64,000 nt of DNA. Origin: Balaenoptera acutorostrata (lineage: Eukaryota; Chordata; Mammalia; Artiodactyla; Balaenopteridae). The notes beneath the pieces are model-generated. The model was not told where the DNA came from, did no database searches, and saw only the letters and a program-made list of their open reading frames with translations. How positions within the stretch are numbered: position 1 is the first letter of the stretch; every line of letters begins with the position of its first letter. The position numbers and the translations under genes are program-made. Shown here piece after piece: positions 48,498-59,029 of the stretch. Location of the stretch: the NCBI RefSeq assembly GCF_949987535.1, contig NC_080069.1:48969269-49033268 (forward strand). The letters are read 5' to 3'.

Positions 48498-50290
48498 AAA
48501 GAGAAATAAAGAAAACAATCCCATTTATAATTGCATTAAAAAGAATAAAATACCTAGGAATAAATTTAACCAAGGAGGTGAACAACCTGTATACTGAAAA
48601 TTATAAGACATTAATGAAGGAAATTCAAGAAGACACAACTGGAAAGATATTCTGTGCTCATTAATTAGAAGAACCAATATTGTTAAAATGTCCACACTAC
48701 CCAAAGCAAGCTACAGATTGAATGCAATCCCTATCAAAACTCTAATGGCTTTTTTCAAAGAAACGGAACAAATAATCCTAAAATTTGTATGGAATCACAA
48801 AAACCCCTGAATAGCAAAGCAATCTGGATAAAGAAGAACAAAGCTGGAGGTATCATGCTCTCTGATTTCAGACTATTACAAAGTTATAGTAATTAAAACA
48901 GTATGATATTGACATAAAAACAGATACACAGATCAATGGAACAGAACAGACAGCCCAAAAATAAACCCACACATATATGGTCATTTAATTTACAACAATG
49001 GAGCCAGGAATATACAATGGGGAAAGACAGTCTCTCCAATAAATGGTACTGGGAAACCTGGACAGCCACATGAAAAAGAAAGAAACTTGACCACTATCTT
49101 ATACCATACACAAAAATTAACTCAAAATGGATTAAAGACTTGATCATAAGACCTGAAACCATAAAACTCCTACAAGGAAACACAAGTGGTAAGCTCCTTG
49201 ACAAAGGTCTTGGCAATGATTTTTTGAATCGGACAGCAAAAGCAAAAGCAACAAAAGCAAAAATAAGTATGTGGAACTACATCATACTAACAAGCTTCTG
49301 CACAGAAAAGGAAATCATAAACAAAATGAAAAGGCAACCTAGTGAACAGAAGAAAATATTTGCAAATCATATGTCTTATAAGGGGTTAAGATACATATAA
49401 ATATATATGTATATATTCAAAATATATAAAGAACTCATACAACTCAATAGCAAAAAAATCAATCTAATTTTTAAAATGGGCAGAAGATCTGAATAGACAT
49501 TCTTCCAAAGAAGACACACAAATGGCCAACAGGTAGATGAAAAAATGCTCAACGTCATTATTCATCAGGAAATGCAAATCAAAACTACAATGAGATATCA
49601 CCTCACAGCTGTTTAGAATGGCTGTTATCAAAAAGACAAGAAATAAGTGTTGATGAGGATATGGAGAAAAAGGCACCCTCCTGTGCTGTTGGTGGGAAAG
49701 TAAATTGATGCAGCCACTGTGGAAAACAGTATGGCGGTTCCTCAAAAAATCAAAAATAGAACTATCACATAATCCAATAATTCCACTTCTGGGTATTCAT
49801 CCAAAGAAAATGAAAACACTAACTCGAAAGGACATCTGCACCCCCATGTTCACTGCAGTATTATTTACAATAGCCAAGATATGGAAACAACCTAAGTGTC
49901 CATCAATGGATGAATGGATAAAGAAATTGTGGATATATATAATGGAATATTATTTAGCCATAAAAAAGAGGGAATCTTGCCATTTGCAACAACATGGTTG
50001 GACCTTGAGGGCCTTATACTAAATGAAATAAGATAAACAAATACTGTATTATCTCTCATATGTGGAATCTGGGAAAAAACAAACAAACAAGTTCATATAG
50101 ATGCAAAGAAAAGATTATGTGGGTGCCAGAGGTGGTGAGTGGGAGAAATGGGTGAAGTGGGTCGAAGGTTAAAAAAGGATTAAATAAACACAGTGCATTA
50201 CTAAGAAACATAAGAAAATAGTGTACTATTGCCTAGTAAATTGTGACCATCACCTATAACAAATAAATAAACAAATAAACATATTTGTGT

Positions 50291-50877
50291 GTGTTGCTAT
50301 ATAAACTGAGGTCTGTAAAAAGGATAATGTCATTAACCTTGGTGTTCTATCTTCAAGAAGTTCTACTTTTACACTTCAAACAATCTACTCTCCTCCATAC
50401 GCAAAAAAAAAGTCACCATCACTTAAACTAGACGTACTTTAACAATGAAAATGTTTGCGTCTTTGTCAAACTAAATATTATGTTGAGATATTTCACACAT
50501 TTCCACAGAGGGGGATAAAAAGAATGACATTGAATTTACTTCCTTCTTTGTGGTATAGTCAGTGCTTACATTAAGATTGGATGACATACCATTTCTTTCG
50601 GAGACAGACTGAAAAAGAAATGGTAATATTTTTTTGAAAAGATTGTTAGAAAAACTTATACCTGTTGACAAATACATTATTTAGTAATTAATTTAATCAG
50701 ATCTAGTAAATATAAAGGAAAATTTTCTTAAGTCTTTCTGGATCTCAAGAATTCTAATCATTTCAATGGCTCTTTGCTTTGTTTTGGTTTGCTGGTATTT
50801 ACTAACATCCTGATTTATATTTATTTGGAAGTAGTGCCCATTATCTCAAAATAACTCTGTCTCTATCTCCATCTCAT

Positions 50878-50886
<9 letters not shown>
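50291..50886. other. Non-coding DNA without recognised features
   Basis: AT-rich unique-looking stretch between the L1 end and a microsatellite. Confidence 0.4.

Positions 50887-50958
<72 letters not shown>
50887..50958. repeat. (TC)n(AC)n compound microsatellite
   Basis: About 25 CT dinucleotides (50,887-50,936) pass directly into about 11 AC dinucleotides. It is a compound dinucleotide repeat, likely polymorphic. The CT half can form triplex DNA and the AC half Z-DNA. Confidence 0.97.
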
Positions 50959-51471
50959 CTATACTCAGAAACAGTCTGTTTTGCAGGAGCATAACTGGAT
51001 TCCATCTCCCTCATTCTACTTTGAAGGAGTAATGCTGTTATGAGTTGATCAAGATGGGAAGATGGCCTTAATGTTTCCATCAGCTTGACTAAACTTCAAA
51101 CTGGCTTCTCTCTAACTCTAGGCCCTGATCTCCCTTTTCTTAGAGTCTTTACATTAGAAAACTTGTCAATTCTCTATCTTCCCTTCTGAGATGTAAATTT
51201 TTAAAAGCCTCTTGCAAGTTTTACAACACAGGAATGTCTTTCTGGGATCATACCTTTGAAATATATTCATCAGGGAAGATAGCAGCCCATCTCCCAGTCT
51301 CTGTAGGAAGGTAGGAGCCCACCTTCAGGAGGCAGGCAGCCTTGCTCCAGGATGTAAAACTACCTTCTGTCATAAAGATAATAGAATGATTGCTTTACCT
51401 TTTGCCAATTAACAAATATAGGTAACCTAAGATTACCCCTCAGGTCTTAAAGACCTCAGCTCTTAAAAACT
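50959..51471. other. Non-coding DNA without recognised features
   Basis: Moderate-GC unique-looking sequence. No gene or repeat recognised. Confidence 0.4.
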
Positions 51472-51483
51472 TTCCCAACTTTT

Positions 51484-51676
51484 TTTTTTCTACAAGTACC
51501 ATGTCAGTTTGTGTTTTTTTAATATTTTATTTATTTATTTATTTATTTGGTTGCCCCAGGTCTTAGTTGTGGCAGGGGGGCTCCTTAGTTGCAGCTTGCC
51601 AGCTTCTTAGTTGTGGCACGTGTGCTCCTTAGTTGCGGCACAGGTGCTCCTTAGTTGTGGCTCGCCAGCTCCTTAG
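51484..51676 (-). mobile_element. CHR-1-like SINE remnant, 5'-truncated
   Basis: Antisense SINE. A reversed A-rich tail (TTATTTATTTATTTATTT, about 51,527-51,549) is followed by 'ggttgccccaggtcttagtt' and then a 22-bp tandem array. The tRNA-like head is absent. Direct repeats TTCCCAACTTTT at 51,472-51,483 and 51,677-51,688 flank it, so the truncation happened at insertion. It resembles CHR-1-type SINEs of cetaceans and ruminants. About 40 bp next to the left duplication are not recognised. Confidence 0.7.
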
Positions 51677-51678
51677 TT
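51562..51678. repeat. 22-bp tandem array, 5.3 units
   Basis: Five consecutive 22-bp units, each starting CTTAGTTG, at 51,562, 51,584, 51,606, 51,628 and 51,650, plus a 7-bp partial unit at 51,672. Units differ at a few positions (CTTAGTTGTGGCACGTGTGC-type versus CTTAGTTGCGGCACAGGTGC-type). The array forms the body of the SINE remnant. Confidence 0.95.
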
Positions 51679-51904
51679 CCCAACTTTTGTTTCAATGGAG
51701 TTTCTGTCTCTCTTCCCTACTGGAGTAGCCTGCACAAAGTCCTCCTCACCTGTTTAACTTTGGTCAGTTTGGTGTTTGCTGTGACAGAGCCAAATTCATG
51801 ATGTCAGGAAACAATGCTTTTTTGTGATGTGGGATGATATTGCAATCTCTTGTTCCAATTCTTAGTCTATAACCTATTTCTGAAACCCTTTTTCAAAAAA
51901 CAAA

Positions 51905-52008
51905 AGCAAAAAAAGATGTTACGTAACTCACCCAAGGTTACAAAGTGGTTGGGCCAGGATTCAAGCTTTGGCTGATTCAAGCCTAAAAGCTGATACCTTT
52001 AAACCCTA
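51905..52008 (-). mobile_element. MIR SINE fragment
   Basis: 'gtaactcacccaaggttaca', 'aagtggttgggccaggattc' and 'aagc' follow the reversed MIR order. Short and old. Confidence 0.6.
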
Positions 52009-52184
52009 CATGTGTTGCTGTGACCATCTCCAAAAGTTTCTAACTTCAATATTATATGACCATTATTTGCCCTAAAAATGTAAAGTATAAATACAAGGTG
52101 TTTAGTTTTTATATTAATAGTGGAAGTTATGGGTACACAAGACACATCGTTTCCTTCCTGAAGGAGGCAACATGTGGCTGCAAT

Positions 52185-52385
52185 TAACAAGATTTCCTTG
52201 CACAGAATTGGAAGGATAAGGGTATTCCAGGCTGAGAGAACTGAGTGGTTACAGAGCAGTGAACACTCGTGCATCAGAAAGCAATGAGGGGAAAGGGCAG
52301 TAAGAATGAAGTCTTGAAAAGTCAGCTGGAAGCAGACTGGGGAGAGCCTTGAGAGCCATACTAAGGACGCTGGACACTATAAAAA
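52185..52385 (-). mobile_element. L2 LINE fragment
   Basis: The plus strand reads 'gggtattccaggctgagaga', 'ggaagcagactggggagagc' and 'cttgagagccatactaagga', the reverse of the L2 3' region. No coding potential. Confidence 0.55.
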
Positions 52386-52659
52386 ATACGGGCAGCTGCT
52401 GAAAGTTAAAGAACATGAAAGTGAAATGATTAGTACCTTTTTGTTTGAGGCTTACTTCTTTGTTTTGTTGTTTTAAATTATTATTTACAACCAATAAGAA
52501 CATTTAGCAAGGTTGCCAAAAACAAGATGAACATACAAACCTAGTGTAAACTGAACACTAGCAACAAATAATTTAAAATGTCATTTTTAGAAGAAACAAT
52601 TCTCAATAGCAACACAATTAAAACATAACTCAGAAAAATCTCACAAAAGATGTGAAGTT

Positions 52660-54588
52660 TCGTTTACCATTGCAACAAAAAGAATAAAATATCTAGGAAT
52701 AAACCTACCTAAGGAGACAAAAGACCTGTATGCAGAAAATTATAGGACACTGATGAAAGAAATTAAAGATGATACAAATAGATGGAGAGATATACCATGT
52801 TCTTGCATTGGAAGAATCAACATTGTGAAAATGACTCTACTACCCAAAGCAATCTACAGATTCAATGCAATCCCTATCAAAATACCAATGGCATTTTTCA
52901 CAGAACTAGAACAAAAAATTTCACAATTTGTATGGAGACACAAAAGACCCCGAATAGCCAAAGCAATCTTGAGAACGAAAAATGGAGCTGGAGGAATCAG
53001 GCTCCCTGACTTCAGACTATATTACAAAGCTACAGTAATCAAGACAGTTTGGTACTGGCACAAAAACAGAAATATAGATCAATGGAACAGGATAGAAAGC
53101 CCAGAGATAAACCCACGCACATATGGTCACCTTATCTTCGATAAAGGAGGCAAGCATATACAGTGGAGAAAAGACAGCCTCTTCAATAAGTGGTGCTGGG
53201 AAAATTGGACAGGTAAATGTAAAAGTATGAAATTAGAACACTCCCTGACACCATACACAAAAATAAACTCAAAATGGATTAAAGACCTAAGTGTAAGGCC
53301 AGACACTATCAAACTCTTAGAGGAAAACATAGGCAGAACACTCTATGACATAAATCATAGCAAGATCCTTTTTGACCCAGCCCCTAGAGAAATGGAAATA
53401 AAAACAAAAATAAACAAAGGGGACCTAATGAAACTTAACAGCTTTTGCACAGCAAAGGAAACCATAAACAAGACAAAAAGACAACCCTCAGAATGGGAGA
53501 AAATATTTGCAAGTGAAGCAACTGACAAAGGATTCATCTCCAAGATTTACAAGCAGCTCATGCAGCTCAATAACAAAAAAACAAACAACCCAATCCAAAA
53601 ATGGGCAGAAGACCTAAATAGACATTTCTCCAAAGAAGATATACAGATGGCCAACAGACACATGAAAGAATGTTCAACATCATTAATCATTAGAGAAATG
53701 CAAATCAAAACTACAATGAGATATCATCTCACACCAGTCAGAATGGCCATCATCAAAAAATCTAGAAACAATAAATGCTGGAGAGGGTGTGGAGAAAAGG
53801 GAACCCTCTTGCACTGTTGGTGGGAATGTAAATTGATACAGCCACTATGGAGAACAGTATGGAGGTTCCTTAAAAAACTAAAAATAGAACTACCATATGA
53901 CCCAGCAATCCCACTACTGGGCATATACCCTGAGAAAACCATAATTCAAAAAGAGTCATGTACCAAAATGTTCATTGCAGCTCTATTTACAATAGCCAGG
54001 ACATGGAAGCAACCTAAGTGTCCATCATCGGATGAATGGATAAAGAAGATTTGGCACATATATACAATGGAATATTGCTCAGCCATAAAAAGAAATGAAA
54101 TGGAGGTATTTGTAATGAGGTGGATGGAGTTAGAGTCTGTCATACAGAGTGAAGTAAGTCAGAAAGAGAAAAGCAAATACCATATGCTAACACATATATA
54201 TGGAATCTAAGGAAAAAAAAAAAAAGTCATGAAGAACCTAGTGGCAAGACGGGAATAAAGACACAGACCTACTAGAGAATGGACTTGAGGATATGGGGAG
54301 GGGGAGGGGTGAGATGTGACAGGGTGAGAGAGTGTCATGGACATATATACACTACCAAATGTAAAATAGATAGCTAGTGGGAAGCAGCCGCATAGCACAG
54401 GGAGATCAGCTCGGTGCTTTGTGACCACCTAGAGGGGTGGGATAGGGAGGGGGGGAGGGAGGGAGATGCAAGAGGGAAGAGATATGGGAACATATGTATA
54501 TGTATAACTGATTCACTTTGTTATAAAGCAGAAACTAACACACCATTGTAAAGCAATTATACTCCAATAAAGATGTTTAAAAAAAAAA
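52660..54588 (+). mobile_element. Young 5'-truncated L1, plus strand
   Basis: L1 insertion of about 1.93 kb with perfect 14-bp duplications AAAAGATGTGAAGT at 52,646-52,659 and 54,589-54,602. It carries the ORF2 C-terminal region, a 3' UTR with G-rich tracts (54,295-54,310 and 54,432-54,465), the terminus ACTCCAATAAAGATG and a poly(A) tail. It is the same subfamily as the minus-strand copy at 25,290, whose ORF2 text it matches at about 95% of residues. Confidence 0.96.
52753..54210 (+). pseudogene. L1 ORF2p C-terminal fragment, 485 codons open
   Basis: C-terminal part of L1 ORF2p after the catalytic FADD motif, starting at an internal Met ([13 protein letters not shown]). It covers the thumb-like region, the [20 protein letters not shown] stretch, and the Cys-rich segment at about residues 342-359 (C-x3-C, then HCWWEC). 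It ends at the normal THIYGI terminus. There is no stop or frameshift, but the polymerase active site and endonuclease are missing, so it can have no retrotransposition activity. Compared with the 25,668-27,746 copy I count about 26 differences in 485 residues, including Trp to Cys in the conserved PCSWIGR block. Confidence 0.92.
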
Positions 54589-54885
54589 AAAAGATGTGAA
54601 GTGTCTTTTCCAAGAAAATTATAAAACCTAATTAACGAATACAAGAGAAGTTGTAAGTAGAGAGACAGACCATGCTCATAAATGGAAAGACAAGAAACTG
54701 ATCTATAAATTCTATGCAACAGCAATAAAAATCTCACAAAGGTTATTTGTGGAAGTTTACAGGCCAGTCAGTTCTCACGTTCACAGAAGAAAAATGACCA
54801 AGTTGGTCAAGATGATTTTGAAGAAGAAAAAGAATAGTTGTCAAAACTGCCCAGGTGTTAAAACATTTTAAAACTAAGTGACCTG

Positions 54886-55122
54886 ACAGAGGCAGATATA
54901 GAGAACAAACTAGTGGTTACCAGTGGGGAGAGGGAAGGGGGGAGGGGCAAGATAGGGGTAGGGGATTATGAGGTACAAACTATTATGTATAAAATAAGCT
55001 ATAAGGATATACTGTACAACATGGGGAATACAGCCAATAGTTTATAATAACTGTAAATGAAGTATAACCGGTAAAAATTGTGAATCACTATATTGTACAC
55101 CTGTAACTTATTTAAAAAAAAA
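54886..55122 (+). mobile_element. L1 3'-UTR-only insertion
   Basis: Short L1 of about 237 bp consisting only of 3' UTR. It has 'gaacaaactagtggttacca', a G-rich tract near 54,930-54,965, 'acaacatggggaatacagcc' and 'tgtacacctgtaacttattt', then A's. The flanks AAAACTAAGTGACCTG (54,870-54,885) and AAAACTTAGTGACCTG (55,123-55,138) differ at one base and are the target duplication. Confidence 0.88.
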
Positions 55123-55138
55123 AAAACTTAGTGACCTG

Positions 55139-56799
55139 TGATTTTGGCTCAGAGACATTAGTTGTGGTTTTATATTTCTTTGCTGGGTTAAAGAAATAGT
55201 GTGGAGAAGGGAGATAGGAAAAATGACCCAGATGACAAAAAAGAAATGGTCTCCTTCACAGCTCCTCATCCACTTTACATCAGAGTGACCCTGATCCTTA
55301 AACAGAACGACCCCGACTCTTAAATAAAGACAAAAGCTAGTTTCAAAAGAAGCACTTACACCACAGGAGCCTGGCCTAAGGATAATAACAGTTGGAGCGA
55401 AGTTTCAATCAGCCACCTGGCATTTGCCCATCATCTGATATGAGCTAAAAACAAAGGAGTCGGAACATGAAACTGTTAAGCACACTGCCCTGGGTCTCAA
55501 ATAGCCTGGGACAAAGCTGAGAGGCAGAAGTCACACGTGAAATAAGGAACCCACTTACAAAGCAACATCCTAGTAAGTACAATAAAGTACAAGTATAAAC
55601 ACAAAAAAATGCTGAGAGTTGCAAGCAGAGGGGTAACCACAGGCAGATGTGCTCCGGGTCATATTCTGAGGTGGGTCTGGGAAGCTTATGGCTAGTGAGG
55701 GAGTCACTGCCGTTGAGAGTGCTTTCGGTCATCTGCTCCTGGTCCACTGCAACTCAGGCCTCTGGTAGTGCAGCACCAGCACCATCACTGTGCACTGTTG
55801 ATTCCACCCCAATTCCATCAACATATGATAAACTCATCAAGCTAAAACTTCATAATCTGTCTTCTATAATAAATTAGCTAATGATCTGGTCTTAAGATTT
55901 TAGAAAATGGTCGGCCTATCTTCCTACTTCTTGTTGTCTTTCTTGTTGTGTGTTACATGGGGCTGCAGTGAACTAGGAATTTCTTCCCCTGGAGACTCTT
56001 TATCTGAGGCCTTAGATCACTCACAACTGTTGCTTGCAGATCACCGGTATGGAAGGAACAGAGGTTAATACCTGGCCAAGAATGTGATTCCTCCCATTGA
56101 GAGGCTTACTGACTTGTTTATAGAATGGTGAGTCCCAGGAGGACCCGAAAAGAAATATATATTGGATCCTAATGATGTTCTCTTGCAGGGGCACTGCTTA
56201 CATTAAGCATTATTAGAACTATAGACTGTTAGCTCCAATCATGGACACACTACAGCTTTCTAAACCATTTATATCACACTAGCTCACTAACTTGATATAT
56301 CCAGGAACCAAGATTCCAACTGGAAGTACCTCAGTTGGGTGTTGGGTCATTCATATTCCAACCAAAAGGTAACATAAATTGCATATTGATAAGTCGGAAA
56401 TGATTAAGGCAACCACATAAAATCTTATTACTTAAAAGAAATTAAACTCACTGTGGTTTATTCAGCAACATTTCTCATCCATGTCCAAAGTCAGATTGTT
56501 CACGTGCCAGTCACAGTTAAATCTAATTTGCTGTAATCCTGGTAAACAGGAAGTAATCAACAAGTCCTCAGCTCCAGCTCCGAAGCAACACATAACACAT
56601 TTCTGAAATACATTAATAAAGAGAGGATGGGGAAAAGGCTTTCTGACCATAACTGACATTTGTGATGTAGCAAGAAGGTTCTCTGAGTTCTGACATTCTA
56701 TTTATTGGAATTATAAATATGTACATTGTTTACGTGGTTTGTAATTTGTTATTGCTTCTGTTACCCCTGCATAGTTACTGAGATTAGAGCCCCAATTTC
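55139..56799. other. Non-coding DNA without recognised features
   Basis: Unique-looking sequence. Frames at 55,445-55,877 overlap on both strands and resemble nothing known. Confidence 0.4.
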
Positions 56800-57005
56800 T
56801 TGACTGTCTGTTTTAAATTCTTAGCTTGCTTGATCTCAGGTCAGCCTCACAACAACCCTTCGGGAAATTATTCTGCTTGCCATTTTGCAGCTGAGGAAAC
56901 TGAGGCACAGAGAAGTATTGCCCAAAGTCTCATAACTAATCAAAGGCAGAGACAATACTTACAACAACTCTGATGCCAGAGCCCAAGCTCTTAAACATGT
57001 GCCCC
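56800..57005 (-). mobile_element. MIR SINE
   Basis: Antisense MIR with a good core: 'cctcacaacaacccttcggg', 'cattttgcagctgaggaaac', 'tgaggcacagagaagtattg', 'cccaaagtctcataactaat' and 'aaggcagagacaa'. Confidence 0.75.
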
Positions 57006-57889
57006 ACGGCTTCCCTAGGGTAAAGCCTTTTTGTATAATTGCTCATTAATTATATGTGGATTGGTGGTTAGCTCAAGCATTTCTAAATAGGGTCTTAGGG
57101 ATATGATCCTGGTTGGAAATGGGGAACTAAGGCTCTTGCTTGAAGATATGTTTCAATAGCAAAACCTATTTTCACTTAAACAGTATAGTTATTTGGGGTG
57201 GTTTATTTGGACTGATTAACAGAATTTGGAGGGGTTAAGGGTTAAAGTCCTCCCAAGCCATCCTTTGGTGCTGCTAGTATGGATCACATTACTACATACT
57301 TAACATCATTTTTTTTTTCGTTTCCTGAAGAAGCAATGTGTGCTAGGATACCTGTCTTCCTATTTTACACCTTTGAGCATGAAAATACTATGAACCACAG
57401 TACTAAGTCACAACTACTTTTTCCCTCCGACTGGATTTTTCCTGCTCTGATCCACTGAAAGACATACAAGCTACTGCTACACAATGCCTAAACAATTGTT
57501 CAATTAGATGTGAGGGGGAAAATGCACATTCACTAACTACAAAGCATCATGCATAGAGAGCCACTTTCAATATGTATCTTATTCTCATGGTCATGCAGAA
57601 TTTAGGCCTTGGTGTTTGATTCTCTCTTAGGAAGCATAGTTGTTCTAGGGTTGATATTGCACAAAACCAGAATTGGAGACAAGGGAAATTTTGTCCCTAG
57701 GCAGAATTTTGAAGTAGGAAAAACCGTTCTTGGCACTGTATTCCTCTCCTGGGCACTTAATCTAAGTCCCAATCTTACTCTGAACTGGAGGTGTTGGTAC
57801 TGTCCCCCATAGGTATTCTGAGAAAGGCTGTCATCCACTCAGTACCAGCCTGGTGTCCTCAGGACTCAGTGGGCTCTGGAATTGCACAA
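57006..57889. other. Non-coding DNA without recognised features
   Basis: No repeat or gene recognised. The frames at 57,602-57,838 on both strands are chance overlaps. Confidence 0.4.
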
Positions 57890-58425
57890 AACTGGCCTGA
57901 ATCAGCTAGCTAAGTGGCTTTGTGTGATATAAATAATCTCTCTGAACCTCGGTCATATCCTCTGTAAAACAGGGATGATAATATCTATATCCTAAATGTG
58001 TTAGGAGGATTGAGCGTAATTCTTTTTTTTTTTTTTTAATTTACTTATTTTATTTATTTATTTTTGGCTGTGTTGGGTCTTCGTTGCTGTGTGCAGGCTT
58101 TTTCTAGTTGTGGCGAGCGGGGGCTACTCTTAGTTGTAGTGCGCGGGCTTCTCATTGCAGTGGCTTCTCTTGTTGTGGAGCACGGGCTCTAGGCAGGTGG
58201 GCTTCAGCAGTTGTAGCACGTGGGCTCACTAGTTGTGGCACATGGGCTTAGTTGCTCCGTGGCATGTGGGATCCTCCCGAACCAGGGATCAAACCCATGT
58301 CCCCTGCATTGGCAGGTGGATTCTTAACCACTGCACCACCAGGGAAGCCCCGAGCGTAATTCTTTATGTAGGCTGAGAAGCACAATACCAAAGACACAGT
58401 AGGAATTAGATAAATGGTAGATTTT
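57890..58425 (+). mobile_element. MIR SINE split by a CHR SINE
   Basis: Plus-strand MIR text: 'ataatctctctgaacctcgg', 'cctctgtaaaacagggatga' and 'gttaggaggattgagcgtaa' before the CHR SINE, and 'agacacagtaggaattagat' after it. The two parts rejoin across the duplicated GAGCGTAATTCTTT. Confidence 0.6.
58026..58351 (-). mobile_element. CHR-type SINE, long form
   Basis: Antisense CHR SINE with perfect 14-bp duplications GAGCGTAATTCTTT at 58,012-58,025 and 58,352-58,365. The plus strand runs from a long T-rich reversed tail through 'ggctgtgttgggtcttcgtt' to the reversed head GCACCACCAGGGAAGCCC. It lies about 0.7 kb upstream of the CpG-island promoter. Confidence 0.94.
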
Positions 58426-58892
58426 TTGGTGTTTGGTATAAGTATAAAGCATAGGTAAGGGGTCTATTTCTGCAGAGGGTATAGGTTTGAGGGAGTCATT
58501 TTGTGTATTTCTTCCTCTGAATGATAAAGATGTCCTACGTGATTTTTAAAGATGAAAAATGTTAAGTGCCACTCATCTGTAGCGAATAACCTGAAAATAC
58601 ACACTTGTAGACCAAAAAGCTGACTTAACTGGAGATTAAAAAAAAAAATCTTACAGCACATCACAAAACAATAAAGTACATTTTCAAAGGTGGAAAAAAA
58701 AAAAACACCCAACTCATCCACATTGTGCAACTAGCTAATAGGATGTTTAAAGACAAGAAAATCATCCTTAAGAAAATGCTTACATGTAAAGAAGACAAAA
58801 TTGTTGTGACTATATATTGTGGGAAAGAAAATTAACTAACGAGGCTTGGGGTGAAGTTACAGTGTACTGAATTGTGCCATTAAAAAAACCAA
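58426..58892. other. Non-coding DNA upstream of CpG island
   Basis: AT-rich sequence with two A runs (about 58,638 and 58,696). No gene signal. Confidence 0.4.
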
Positions 58893-58945
58893 ATCCATTC
58901 GTTCATCAACTATTTGTAGAGCGCCTGCTACCTGCCAAGCACAAA
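58893..58945 (-). mobile_element. L2 LINE fragment
   Basis: 'ccattcgttcatcaactatt', 'tgtagagcgcctgctacctg' and 'ccaagcac' are the reverse of the L2 3' terminus. It is about 50 bp long and abuts the CpG island. Confidence 0.5.
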
Positions 58946-59029
58946 CAAAACCATTCACAACCACCAACTCTTCTTTGCTTTCTTGGGGCCCAGGAGTCTT
59001 CCCCGTTAAGAACTGAACTATCTCGGTTA

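Larger units (their letters stand above)
45773..50290 (+). mobile_element. 5'-inverted L1 (twin-priming structure)
   Basis: One L1 insertion in two arms. The left arm (45,773-48,021) is inverted: its minus strand runs from the ORF2 endonuclease (RQRWHYMMIKGSIQQED, near 48,000) to the reverse transcriptase ([22 protein letters not shown]) at its left end. The right arm (48,022-50,290) is direct and opens with the very next ORF2 residues ([15 protein letters not shown]), continuing to the 3' UTR and an A-rich end near 50,280. The arms meet at a CTAA-type overlap with no loss of L1 sequence. A CHR SINE sits in each arm. Frames are broken. The listed strand is that of the 3' arm. No target duplication is legible. 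Confidence 0.85.
52520..54885 (+). mobile_element. Ancient L1-like sequence hosting a young L1
   Basis: Sequence on both sides of the young L1 (52,520-52,659 and 54,603-54,885) has a broken ORF2-like texture in plus orientation. Examples are 'gaatacaagagaagttgtaa', 'tggaaagacaagaaactgat' and 'gcaataaaaatctcacaaag'. I read it as one very old L1 split by the 52,660-54,588 insertion. It is too diverged to name, and unrelated unique DNA is possible. Confidence 0.4.

Noticed and set aside
51562..51678. CRISPR-like array
   Set aside because: The 22-bp units are contiguous with no spacers, lie in a SINE, and the genome is eukaryotic.
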